Source of the DNA: Micromussa lordhowensis | Lineage: Eukaryota > Cnidaria > Anthozoa > Scleractinia > Lobophylliidae | Assembly: GCA_964020085.1 (NCBI GenBank) | Contig: OZ026607.1 | Location: forward strand, 19,703,606-19,767,605 | DNA length: 64,000 bases | Direction: 5' to 3' | Shown: positions 1 to 11,841 of the stretch, one piece after another | How positions within the stretch are numbered: position 1 is the stretch's first letter | Layout of the letters: every line of letters begins with the position of its first letter | The notes under the pieces: model-generated | Seen by the model: only the letters and a program-made list of their open reading frames with translations | What the model was told of the DNA's origin: nothing | Database searches by the model: none | Translations under genes and position numbers: made by a program

Positions 1-563
1 GAACAAGTAAAACTTAATTATAAAGCTTTTCTCAACAGCATCTGAATTGTAGATCATTTAATTGGTTAAAGATAGCTAGCCCCACTTCGTCGAGTAACGT
101 ATAAGTTGTTTTTGTTTTTTCGACTGTCGCCAAATTCATATCTATCTACTCGTTAAGATTTTGTTTTTAACTCTTCACAATGGATTCTATGGCGACGAAA
201 GTTCCCTACAAAACATTCTCTTATTATCGTTCTGCTATTATACTTTCCTTTTGCACTTAATATGCATAATTGTTTTACGTTTCAATAAGGCCAGATCGCT
301 CTTTAAAATGTCAGCAAGATAGAAACTACTGGCCGACATGATTCGTTCGATATTCTCTACAGACCGATAACCCAGGAAACACAGCTTTTTTCACTCAGGA
401 AATTTCCAAGCCGATCGTGGAGTGAAAGCTTAGCTAAGCCTCAAGAAAGGGCCTTTTATTTTTGGAACACATTCAGGAAACCGAATAACAGTGGGGTTGA
501 CAGCTCAACCGTCTGGGACCGTCCTTTGTAAAAACGTTTCAAGTTGACGGTACCGCTTTTCAG

Positions 564-3500
564 TGGAATCAGCATGCTTGTCAAATGCGGTTCGGATATA
601 ACCGTATTTATTTTGAACTTTTCCGTCACGAGCACATTTTGCCTTCGGCGTGAGTGTAGTGGTCTCAAGCCGACGGTTCTGCTCATTTTGGCGTTGTGTG
701 ACTGGTGCGCGGTTTTCTTTGAAACTTTTGCTCGTCTGGTAGACGTGTGGCAGTTCCCTTATTGCATCTGCGAACAGCCTCAACTTCTTTTGCAGACAGG
801 TAAATACGACTTCTATTTTTACTTCAAACTTCCTTTGTGAAACTAATTGTGAATTGAATTTATTAGCTTGTAGAGGTAAAAACAAAAATACAAATTGAAG
901 TAACCGATTGTAAACAATTTTAAAGAACAGTTATTCTTTGCTAAAAACCTTAAGTTTGCATTTTTAAGCCGGCTTGATACAGGACTCTATGGTGTTTTGG
1001 CGGATAAGAATGTTTCATGTTTTGTCTCATTAACGAAACGCAACAATATGCATCTCAAAGACCTAAAAGCCTAATTTGTCTTGTTTTGACTTTCAGGATG
1101 TGGGTAGGCAAATAAATTGCTTAGCTATGTAGCCATTTTTTCAAAGTGGATTCTTAAAAACACTGAGTATACTGCCAATTAAACATTCAGCCCTTTCGTA
1201 AACAGAATTTTCGCAATAGAAGAAACGCTTTTAGTGATGTCACATACACACACACATGTAGATATAACAGCAACAACAATCTTTATTCGTGCTCTTTAGA
1301 TCTACTTATAAAAAATAATGGACTCCATATGTTTTTTTGACTGCATATAAAAATGATTTTGAGTGAGTGATATTGAAGACCGTGTGAAACACGACCCGAG
1401 TGAAACACAATTTACGATCAGTTTCACCAATTGCTAAGTTTCATGGCCCTTTACTGAGATTTTTGCAATCAATTCGCCTGTAGCATGATGCAAAGCTTTC
1501 TCTGTAGAACGCTTTTGGCATTTCCACCTAAAGCCGGAGCATTTTCACTCACATGGCCAGCACACATGCACATTTATTGGAACAAAAGAAAGTGTTCACA
1601 TAAGAAAAGATTTCAACTCCCACGTGATTAGTTTCAAATATCACCATGGCCATCACATGTCTGCCCTGAAGTGAAAACACTTCATACGTTACTTTCGCAG
1701 GATTTTAATTTGGGACAAAAAAATGTGTCGGAAAATAAAACTGTCCAAACTTTTTATGCTGCGCTCACTCGTGAGATATTGTTCTTGCCACTCGAACATA
1801 AAATTCATATCTTCTCGCCACCGTGTAATATCCTCTTTATATTTTATCTACGAATCTCGCGGTACTCTAAAGTCATTTGCTTTGTGTATCATCGTCAAAA
1901 CTTTATCTCGCGGTACTCTAAAGTCATTTGCTTTGTGTATCATCGTCAAAACTATCACGATACTAAATCTGGAACAAAGTGATAAATTTGAAATAGAAAT
2001 TTTAAAAATTAGCCGTCGTGATTCACGTTCTCCAGACAGCGCAGAATTTGGTTTTTTTATGTTGTTGTTTTACAAAAGAAGGCAAAGAAATGTACCAAGA
2101 ATAATAACGCACGTGCACAGCCATTCTGCTCATTAAATCTTTTGTTTTGTGACGTTCCGTTGCCTAGCTCAGCTCATTTTTCATATTTTCCTGTCGTAGG
2201 TGTCTTCGTTCTCAACATAATCGCCCTCACACTCAACACGGACCTGTCAGACACAGCACCCGTCACCAAACGTAATTGTTACGTTCATCTAGTTCTCTTC
2301 AACCTCGCAACTCTCATTGTTTCAAAGTGGGTGACGGAGGGGATTGCGCATGCGTTTGTTGTTCTCGGGGGTATCCTGGAGACAAGTCACGTGTTAGGCA
2401 CAACATTTCTCGTCAGCGTCTACAGAACTATATTTTTATTTTTGGACTGTTTGTATCACACGTATGCGAAACTCAATTACAGCGGTGAGCGTTACCGGTT
2501 CATCGATGATTTACGACGAGGAGACAAGATGGTTGTCATAAACATGTAACGCCAGAGAAAACATCAAGTGACGTTGTTCATTGTGACACATTTCTTGCAA
2601 ACCATTTTGAAACTTTCTTGAAGTAGCTGGGACGAATATGTTTTGGAGCCAGAGTCGAGACAATGCAACCCGACGAAGTTTGTTAGTCTGGGCCGGGTTA
2701 TTCAAAGCCCGGCAAAGCTAACCCAGGGTTAACGAGAATTTCGAGTTTAAATTTGCAACGGTTCGGTGAGTTTTTCTGTTTATGTAGTTTATCTTTCAGT
2801 TTTGAGTTTGAATAATCTCAAACTATCCAAAACATGAGCAATGAAAAACACTTTTAAACGAGAAAAATTAATACTTCGGTTAACTTTTAATCCTGGGTTA
2901 GCGTTAAACGGCTTCCGAACAACCCTGTATCTAAAAACGGAGAAGTGTATACGCCTGAAACTTCTTGTGTGAAGAGAACCTCTGTTTATATTAGGACTTT
3001 GCGAATGAAACTGCTCTGTAATCATAAGGTTTGAGATTTTGCTACGGCTTTCCGGGTGCGAAAACTTTTCGAGACCTTCGAGAAACGGGCCCCTGGACTG
3101 GTGTTCGAAAGTCGATTAATTTACACTGAAATCGACAGGTGATTTCCGAGTTCCCTTGTGCCTCTGTTTCAAAACGAGTCTAAGTGCGAAACCATTCAAA
3201 TGAAAATGAGTTTGATTTGCATGAAAATGAACCTGTAGGCGGAACTCATTTTCATATGAATGGTTTCGCACGAAGACTCGTTTTGACAAGGAGGCACATG
3301 ACAACTCGGAAATAACCTAGTGATTCGCGATTCGAAGTTGTTAGTGGTTTTCAAGGAACACTACCCCCCGGGGAACTCCAATATGAGAAGGACGGTTAAG
3401 CTCGTCCTTTTCCCCCCTCCCCCGACAGATCACGTAGATTTTGCAGCTTCTCTGAGCAGAGCAGTGCTTAAAAAGACCCTTTGCAGATCCGGTCACATGG

Positions 3501-5524
3501 ACAAAATCAAACATGCTGGCACGCAAGTTGTACAGTGGGACTTCCAAAACAAAGGCAGGTCAAGGTGGACTGGTACGAGTTGCTTTGCTTTGGACATGTG
3601 TGATTTTGTACCACGTGACTGGATCGTGCAAAGGGCCTAATATCTCTGAGTGTGTCCTCTTACCCATAATGCTCCGAGAACGTCAATATATAGATATTAA
3701 GTAAATTGTTTATGGGATCGGGATGGCAAATTATGATTAGTTTCTTAGCGATTGTGTCAAGACAGGACGACAGAATTGGAAAACGATGCTAATGATAATG
3801 ATAATGAGTGTTACAATTATAAAAGATAAAATGAGTTAAAATATATCTAAAAAGCTCTTTACAAATTTAAAGGGTAAAATGAGAAAACGGTAAAACTATA
3901 TTGCTAATTTATAATTAAAACATAACCTATTAAGAAAACATTTTTAAAACGTTCAGTTTTTATCAGTTGAGGAATCTGGCTTCTCTTAGATCCGTTACCG
4001 ACTTTGCTAAAGTTTTCAATGTAATACCACAATCTTTACCTCCCTCCATGTATAACTTCTGTCATTTTTATGTGCGTGATTATATCATGAAACAGCGCTC
4101 CAGTTAGCCTAAACTCTCTGACTCGACAGCGGTTAGTTTTAGCTCTCATACTTACATCGTAAGGATGAATCCTTTTAACACATTCTTACCCGTAGTGTAT
4201 GTACGCCATTTCGCCATTTCTTCCACACAACGCTGTAGTGCCGACTCTTAAACAATTGTGCGGACTCTTTACTGAACAAACAGGGTTACAGACAGTCAAT
4301 GGGCGTGACAACCAACTCTCCCTCCCCTTCCCCCAGACAAAAAATAATCCTTAGCAGTTATCCAATTGCACTCTTCTGAATCATGCAAAGCTCATAAACG
4401 CTGGTTTATGAAAACCACCATTAAAAATACTTGGGAATTATGAACGGAAAAAATCGCTCCAGTCCACCCGCAAATTTACTTCTTTGTGAAGCTTTTTGAA
4501 ATTCAAATCACTTTCACTCATTACTATTCATATTTCATCTTCACCTTCCCACGCGGTAACTACCAAGTGAAGGGAAAGTAAAGTTGCGTTGATTCTTCGT
4601 TAATAATCTTCAAGAAACTAGTTCCCGGGTGGAAAATGTACGTATTGATCGACGAAAGAAGGCCTTTGGTTTATTGTGTACTGAGAGGGTAGGGAACAAG
4701 TGGCGAATGTACCTGTCGCCAGAGGAGATGAAGACATCAACGCACACCGTCCACAGTGTCTAGGTAATTAACTCGCCGTAGTTTCCTTACAGTCACTCTT
4801 CCTGTGCATGTTGTTTAGAGAAGTTTTCTTTACTTTTTAATCTCTCCATGTGCTAGAATTCAAAACGATTTGCTCCACTGCGTCGAAACCGAAGTTTGTA
4901 ATTGCACGCATGAACGTTGTTTACATGGAATAACATGATTGAAAATGTCCAAATCGAGATAAAATGTATAAAGCCAGATACAAAATTCCGTCGTTTTTAC
5001 TACCCGGATTTAAATGAATATTTCCTTTCGGGTGAATCTTTTTTGTGCTGCAAACTTCCCTCCACACAGACATTTGCAACCAGAAGTTAGTTAAGCCTTC
5101 GAATGACGCCTTCCCCTAGATTCGCATATGTTCACACATTCTTGTCAGTTTTATCCGACTATCTTACCTCCGCTGTTAACATTTAATTTACATTATTTAA
5201 ACCAGCTCCCTGACATTTTTAGCTCTTTAGTTATTTCAGGAAGCTGGTGACCCTTTTTAACTTTTCAATATCATCTTTTTAATTAATTGTATAAAACTTC
5301 TAAACGGGTATTACTGTTTTTCTCTAAGGTGCGGGATTGCAGAAAAACACCTTGCATCTCATTTGCACCTCATTAAAAAACAAAACAGCTCATTGTATGA
5401 TGCCTCGTTCTTTAGAAAACTGAATTAATTTTCCGCAATCCCGCACCTCACTCCTGTTTTTGTTGTTGTTCTGAGTACCATCTCTGGGCCGGTAACGATA
5501 TTCTTTAAATTTTCAGATATCTGA
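564..5524 (+). CDS. Otopetrin-like proton channel, C-terminal exons (partial)
   Basis: Three exons are proposed: 564-799, 2200-2484 and 5517-5524, with the 5' part off the left edge. All junctions are GT-AG and in phase: exon 1 ends in phase 1, exon 2 starts with two bases and ends in phase 1, and exon 3 adds Asp-Ile and then TGA. The joined protein is very hydrophobic. Three stretches align with the otopetrin C-terminal half as I remember it. LLLQTGVFVLN at the exon 1/2 junction matches the family's LQT-F-L(D/N) helix. RNCYVHLVLFNLATLI matches the helix with R-N, then L-x-L-x-N. A final helix ends V-Y-R about 40 residues after that Asn, where the family has F-Y-R-(F/M)-H. Otopetrins are multi-pass proton-selective channels. 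The usual H-S after Y-R is absent, so the gene is divergent. Other multi-pass proteins remain possible. The rest of exon 3 would be 3' UTR. Confidence 0.5.
800..2199. other. Intron of the otopetrin-like gene
   Basis: No coding exon is seen here. It contains a short tandem duplication (listed separately) and AT-rich unique-looking DNA. The acceptor before 2200 is TTTTCCTGTCGTAG. Confidence 0.45.
1854..1952 (+). repeat. 51-bp tandem duplication, two copies
   Basis: Two nearly identical head-to-tail copies start at 1854 and 1905; each begins ATCTCGCGGTACTCTAAAG. The copies hardly differ, so the duplication is recent. It lies within the proposed otopetrin-like intron. Confidence 0.9.
2690..2926 (+). 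mobile_element. MITE family A, copy 1
   Basis: This non-coding element has imperfect terminal inverted repeats (GGGCCGGGTTATTCAAAG at the left, a degraded complement at the right). The same sequence recurs along its full length at 60859-61104, including the shared interior phrase TTTTTCTGTTTAT. It has inserted into an older element whose remnant continues from 2926. Confidence 0.75.
2926..3094 (-). mobile_element. MITE family B, truncated copy
   Basis: It shares GTGTATACGCCTGAAACTTC, CAGAGG and the terminus CGAGAAACGGGCCCC with the fuller element at 9361-9590, in opposite orientation. The left part is missing, apparently cut off by the family A insertion that ends at 2926. Confidence 0.7.
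3137..3317. mobile_element. Palindromic MITE
   Basis: Arms of roughly 80 bp face each other. GGTGATTTCCGAGTTCC with AACCATTCAAATGAAAATGA on the left mirrors TCATTTTCATATGAATGG with AACTCGGAAATAACC on the right. It has no coding capacity. The region 63120-63265 has similar words (AACCATTCATATG, AACTCGGAA) and may be a distant relative. Confidence 0.7.
5328..5447. mobile_element. 120-bp MITE with GGTGCGGGATTGC termini
   Basis: The left end GGTGCGGGATTGCAGAAAA is the near-exact reverse complement of the right end TTTTCCGCAATCCCGCACC. The interior is AT-rich and non-coding. It sits 70 bp upstream of the last proposed otopetrin-like exon. Confidence 0.75.
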
Positions 5525-5582
5525 CCCAGTGTACACACTGTACGAAGATTGGTTACCTCGTCTGTGGAGCAACCACACACAA

Positions 5583-8500
5583 GGTAATTTTAAAATGCCA
5601 ATTCTTCAACGTTCGATCAGACTTGATCATACATTCTTTTTAACGTCTTATAATAAAAATAATGAAACATGTTTAACCAGGGTATACCCGTCAGCAAATG
5701 TTGTTATCAAGAGGTGCCCTGGACAACCAAAAATATAATTAAAATAACAATAAAAGTCTTAAAAACACTACAATATATGAAGTAAAAGATAAAAACTATA
5801 TACAATATTTAAAAATTCTAAGTAAGAGCTTTCACTGAAAGTATTCGCAGAATCTTCCACTCCAACCTTATTTTTTTCATACTTTCCTGTTAATATTTTT
5901 TTCGGAAATTTTGAGCCTACATCAATAAAAGATATCAAGTTGCCGATTTTCTTTATTTTTGTCACCGATCTTTTCGTTAACGTGTTGGAAGGGAGGGCTT
6001 AGGGGTGTATGAAATGGGATTGTACCCAGTGGTAGGTAGGTTGGAAAGGGAAGGCTTCTTTTTAAAAGTATAAGGTATAACAGTTTCACATCATAAATGA
6101 AAGTTACCTTGAAGAAGGTAAAGAAAAAACTGAAAAGCTTAAATGATCAGATAAAGTAATAAAGCTGAATCAAAAGGTCCTTTGTTCACAATTAAACCTA
6201 TATTGAGTCTAACGTCCACAAAATTTGATGAAAATGGGTTGAAAAACGTGTTTGCACCAGAGCGTTCTTCCTACTATATTTAACGATCACCAAAATATAA
6301 AACACGCGAAACTAGATATCAAGAGGCAACCCTGAGCTTTGAATTGCTTATCAATTCTTTTTTGGTTATCCCTGCTAGACCAATGGATAATATTATCTTT
6401 AATTTACTACATTATATTTCTTCAGGGACAAATGAAGAACAGTTTTTGACGGAAAGCTTACAGAATTGGAAACAAAGGTGGCATTAACCGGAGGATGGAA
6501 ATTATTGGTAGGTTTGATTGCTTTATTTAGTTCAATGCAGTGGAGAAGGTAAAATGGGTGTCTGTCAGGGGCTGCTGATATCTCAGTTATTTTTTTTTTC
6601 GACGTTTTCTTAGCTATGAGTTAAAATGTTAACCAGATCAGTTGTATTGAAGTAATCGCGTAAATTTTGAGAAGTCAGCAGACCAATCTCACCACGAAAT
6701 GTGTTTAATGCTTTCGGATGTCTCAGAAAAGCAAAAGACTATGTGATGTCATTGTCATGATTTCTTCTTTTTGAGCATAGTTTTTGAAATTTTGAGAACT
6801 GTTGAATTGTTTTAAACATTGTACATTATTTTGAGAGTTGGTCATTTTTGTGAATCCTTCACACGTTTATTTAGAAACGTTTGAGACGCTTTATAGGAAA
6901 TCTTGAAAACACGTATTGAAATATGTAGATGTGCTTCTGTGTGTTTTGTTTGAAATTAGAAGGGCCGTTTTTCGAAATTTTGTGGACGTTGTTTGAAATT
7001 TGTAGGTGTGGTTTTCAAACTTTTTTTCGTGTCTTTTTTAGTTAGATTTGAATTTTTTGAGTCTGCCCATTTGTACTCGTTTTTTTAAAAAAAATGTGTA
7101 GACAACTTTTGGAAATTTGTGCGTGTATCGTCTTTGAAGAAACTGACAGAAGAAATTGGAAATCTTGTACACATCTTTTCACATTTCGTAAACAACGTTT
7201 TTGAAATTGATAATTGCCTTTTCTAAATTTTAAATGCAGTCTTAATTACAAACTGATTATCGAGGTAACACTCCCGGAAGCAAAGGAATTGTCGTACGGA
7301 TAAATATCAGTTCTACCACCACCAAGCAAAATAAAGTTGAATATTTCAAAGAAAAATCGGGCACATACGTAAAGATAACAATTGTCGTAGTAGCTATTAT
7401 TCCAACATATAGACAGTTTTTTTACTTGCACTGTTTCCAAAGCGTGATCGGAGTGTAACTTGAAGAAAGGAAATATTTTATTTTCTGATAATGATAAGTT
7501 CATTAATGCTAGATCCCGTTTTGTTAGGATCATGTAGTACTTACTAAAAGACGCTCGTAAAACCTTCTTTCTACCCTGTTTCCTATATTTCTGTTCCGTT
7601 TCTGCTTACTTTGGATACGGAAATTGTCGACCTTTCAAGATGATTTCAAATTATGTCGAATAATGGTCAAAATACTGAACATTATCGTACAGGACATTTC
7701 TACGTTGACACTTATCGCTATTTGGCTTTTCCATGGCAACCATGTTTTCAATGGCTGCTCTCCGGGAATTTGAAGCCTTTCGTTTTGACGTTTTTGGCTT
7801 TGGCGATAGTTTTGATTAAGGATCTCCATTATTTCTACAGTTTTTGCAATCGTTTAGCGATTTTTATCATGCTACTTGAAAAATTTTAGAAGCTTAAGAT
7901 GGCGAATTTCGCTGTGATGTGACGTCATAATTGAGTGTACCGTCTCCCAAAATGAGCAACTGTGGATGTTTTGCACTACGTATCAGTGGCATAACATAAG
8001 TACTTAGAAGGGGAGGGAAGGCTTTTTGCCCCCTTCCCCCTCGCTGGACGAAGAATACACGTAGGTTTGAAACAGAACAGTACCATTCACTTTTCCTACA
8101 CTACAGTAAGTAGGTAGGTAGATAGGTTGCCTTTATTTTTACACGATATGCATGAAAGCTGAAAGCTTGTGGGGTCGTGTACAATACATCAAGCCGTCGC
8201 ACAGTAACCGTTTCAATGATATCTATATTGAGTTTACAGACAACGAATAGTTAGAAACGTTTCTCTCACCCAATATAAATACTATTTTATGCTTCAAAAT
8301 GGCGGATCTAAGCATAGAAATGTTTTGTATACAACTTTTTGTAAAATCTAGTATACTGATCCTTCAAATTTCAATTTTTCAGACCTCTTTTGAAACGTTT
8401 TTGTCAATGCTTTGAAGTTTATCTGTGAATTATTTCTAATGGTGAATTACTATTGGTGGCTTCATCAACGATATAAAAATTATGGGTTCATATGAACAGT

Positions 8501-9360
8501 ATCAGACAGAAATCTCACAGGTTACAGAGCTGGGAAAAAACAACTTATTATAGCTTTGTGTTTTTCATGTCTTGGAACACCGGAAAGCATGAAATGAGAA
8601 GTGAGGAGTAAAGTATATCACCTCATTTGTTACCTCTGGAAATAGCATAAAAATATTCGTTTTTTATGACAATACAGAAACATTGTTAACCAGGACATTA
8701 GAAATTTCTATACACTTTATTTGCTGACCGGATTGATTCACCAAATGTCTCTCACTATTGTATTGACACCTGTGAAAGTAATTAGGTCTGAAGGAGTAAA
8801 GAGGATAACAGATGGCGTGTCTTGAAAGGTCATTTGAAATCTCTCTTAATCTTCCTCCGTGGAAGCAATCTATTTTTGGTTTATAAATACTTTCTTGGTG
8901 TTTCTCTAACTTAGAATTTTCTTTTTCTTCTCTTTGAGAGAAATTCAGTGTAAATCAGGGGGAAAAATTATTCGAAATATCGTGGCATTTCTAACAGCTT
9001 ACATTTTAGAATTTTGCTTACTTCGGAAAGAGGGCGAGAAATTTGCAATAACTTTAAGCTTTTTTTGGAGTGTTTTAGTAAAGACTATTACGTGTTGTTA
9101 CATGCGATTGTATATTACATGTATAAGCGTTCTTGTTGCTTATTTGACGGATTGGAAAATGATTTGGATTTTGTTGCGCAAATAGCAATAATTTATGACA
9201 CAAATATTCAGTACCCAAGGTTTCTGCGTAATGAATTGGACATGAACACAAATACTGTTAACGATGGTTTCAGCCTTAGATGACGTCAGTGCATGGAGTT
9301 GTATAATACTGTCGTTTAATAAGCGGTCTATACATCAAATATCTCTGGGTTATACGTCCT
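5583..9360. other. Intergenic or 3' UTR region without a recognised gene
   Basis: No coding region can be supported; open frames are short and lack homology or codon bias. A small sequence at 6426-6509 is flanked by a good acceptor (TTCTTCAG) and a donor (GTAGGT) and could be a non-coding 3' exon of the gene on the left. A degenerate short-period repeat lies at about 6770-7215. Confidence 0.4.
6770..7215 (+). repeat. Degenerate short-period tandem repeat
   Basis: The phrase (T)TTTGAAATTT(G)TG with G/T-rich spacers recurs irregularly, near 6783, 6949, 6975, 6993, 7112, 7155 and 7201. Spacing is roughly 20-120 bp and the copies are strongly diverged. It reads as an eroded minisatellite on one strand, with no coding frame. 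Confidence 0.4.
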
Positions 9361-9590
9361 GGTGCCTGTTTCTCGAAGGTCCCGAAATGTTTTCGCACCC
9401 GGAAAGCCATAGCAAAATTTTAAACCTTATGATTACAGAGCTGTTTTATTATGTATTCTTAATATAAACAGAGGTTCTCTTCCCACGAGAAGTTTCAGGC
9501 GTATACACATCTCCGGTTTCAGATACAGATGAAATAAAAATGGCTTTACGGGCCCGAAGAGTTTCAGGGGCTTTCAAGAAACGGGCCCCT
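9361..9590 (+). mobile_element. MITE family B, fuller copy
   Basis: The terminal inverted repeats are TGCCTGTTTCTCGAAGGTCC on the left and GGCTTTCAAGAAACGGGCCCC on the right. It shares its interior with the truncated element at 2926-3094. It is non-coding. Confidence 0.7.
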
Positions 9591-10009
9591 TGATCGCAAT
9601 TTGCCGATCACCATCGACTGGTGGAGATTACCATGAGGCGATAGCTGATTACGACCCATTATGACAGATTGATCACAGCATGGTTTATTTTTACGACCAT
9701 GACTGTTCAGTTTCTTACTGATTGCATCCAAGTAGAAACTCTTTCTACACCGATAGGCAACCTTCAGGGAACACCGATACATCAGGATTGTGTTTTTCAG
9801 TAGTGTTTCTTTACTATCCTACAAACGATAACGTTCAGTTTGGGAACAAAAACCACAAAACCCGAAGACATCGCATGTTTTTGTTTTGCATGTCAGACAA
9901 AATGTGCGAAAAGATGAAATAATGAATTCAAGGCTATTGTTCTGCTTATAAAACCGTTTGTTTGGCGATATTTTTGTTCTTTTTTAGACGTTTGTAATGG
10001 TAATAGAGA

Positions 10010-10454
10010 CCTTAAGATACCCCGGTTCTGGGTACGGGAAACGGGTCAGATCACCCGTATCCGTACTCGGTTACACGGGAAACCAATCAAACTTAAGATA
10101 CACCAAGTGACACCGTATACGATCTGGGCAAAACTGTTGCGCAAAAGACTGGGTTCTAGTAAAGAAAATTCCTCCACATTTGTGCTTCAAAAAACTTTTT
10201 CGTAATCCCAAAACGCTTCTAATCAGAAAAACAAGTGTTTATATAATAATCTGGATACCATTCTGGTCTAATAAGCAAAGACCATAAAAGCTTACCCGTT
10301 TCTCCATTTTCACCAGGTGCTAACATACGGGTAGACCACCGATTACCCTGGGAAAACGTGTAGCGTTTACGGGAAGGACACGATCACGTGCTCATTTAAT
10401 GAATTCAAAATGGCGCTAGCCGTACCTGTGCGTGAAAATCGGGGTATCTTAAGG
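10010..10454. mobile_element. 445-bp MITE with CCTTAAGATACCCCG termini
   Basis: Left terminus CCTTAAGATACCCCG is the exact reverse complement of the right terminus CGGGGTATCTTAAGG. The inverted repeat may extend further out through AGAC/GTCT. Second-level inverted words such as ACGGG and CCCGT occur inside. No open frame is of interest. Confidence 0.8.
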
Positions 10455-11339
10455 TGTCTAATATTTGCAGTGTTCCGTCCGGAAACCAGCTTAGATTTGA
10501 ATGTTGCTCTACGTACCAGAACCTTAAAAGACTTCAGAATGGAAATGTAAGGTGAAAAAAATTAGGAAGGGTTTTTGCTGGCAAGCCTTAGCGAGACAGT
10601 AGCTATTCTTGTCAATAGCGGGAAAAATCCACAATTTATTCGGATGTTTGGTCGCAGGCATGCGCAGTCGATTGTTTTATTATCCGGGGTATTTAAGATC
10701 ATTGTCTTTCAAGTGGACTGGGTACTAGCGATGGTTCAAGTGAAGGCGGCCATATTGCTACAAGTTGTATTTCGTCATTGTCGTTTTCTGTTTTGAATAA
10801 TATTTGGGGAGCGTTCCGTCGCGAGTTGGTTGTAGTTTTCAAGGTCCCTCTGTCGTGCAGTTTATTGCCCCGAAAGACTCGCACCACAATCCTAAAGTAT
10901 ATTCAGTGATTGAGAACAGGACAAAGAACTGGTTTAGTGACTCGTGGGCTGTGACATTGGCATACTTTCAGTGTTCTAGAGGTCCAGGTCGCTTCGAACA
11001 GTCCTGTTGTGTGTAGCGTGTCACGCGTCAGTGTAAAAAAAGCTTGTCACGTTTTGAATTGTTGTTCATACCTAATACCTCAGTTGAAACCTAAGCTTAA
11101 TAATATTGAAACGAAAAAGCCATTTCATGAATTCAGCTTTGAGCATTCCTCGACTTTTTCTTGTGCCTTGGGTAGTTTTCTAGAAATAGTATCGTGTCTG
11201 TTTTTGTCGCATTTATAAACTTTGACCGTGAGAAATGAATTTACAGAGTTTCTTTTAAACACAGGGTCATGATATATTGAGTCACCTGAAAACAGTAGAT
11301 ATTTGGAAGAAATGAAGGAACCTCTTTGGGTTTATTTAA

Positions 11340-11837
11340 GGTGGCTCGAGACAGTTTCCAGCAGTTCCTCAGACGTCGACTTTGATGGGTCATTATAAGC
11401 ACTCTATATCAGTTGATACCAAAATCATGGTACAATTGAACTGCCTAATCATCGGCGAACATGTTGCTGTGAAATTTGTGGCAAAATAGAAATTTTCGAA
11501 AATTTAAGGTGGCTCTGAATCCACTCCACACATTTTTTTAAACTTTGCAAAAAGTTGCATCTTATCATGCTTATCACAATTCTAAAATACAAAATAGGGG
11601 TCACCGAGCTCATTTTTGAGTTATAAGCGTTTAAACCAAAAATTAAGGGTGCTTTTAGCAGGTCATATTGATGCTATGGTAACCTGTTATGTAAAATAGA
11701 TGATTGCAACTTTGTTTACCAATTAGGTAATTTGTATGATACCATTAGTGATTGTAGCATCACTTGTTAAACAGTGGCAGTATTTATCCTTCAAAGTATA
11801 GCTGCTAAGAAAGTGCTCGAAACTGTTGCCAGCCTCC
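11340..11837. mobile_element. TTAA-flanked (piggyBac-like) non-autonomous element, 498 bp
   Basis: TTAA occurs on both sides (11336-11339 and 11838-11841), as expected for piggyBac target duplications. The termini are imperfect inverted repeats: GGTGGCTCGAGACAGTTTC against the complement of GAAACTGTTGCCAGCCTCC. A further internal TTAA-GGTGGCTC at 11504-11515 may be a nested or rearranged end. No transposase frame is present. Confidence 0.7.
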
Positions 11838-11841
11838 TTAA

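Noticed and set aside
505..885. Minus-strand 126-codon frame opposite the otopetrin-like exon
   Set aside because: It has no recognisable similarity, and the plus-strand frame has membrane helices and a phased partner exon.
5517..5582. Reading of the third otopetrin-like exon in the open frame (DPVYTLYEDW)
   Set aside because: The preceding exon ends in phase 1, which gives an immediate stop; the open frame would need a different partner.
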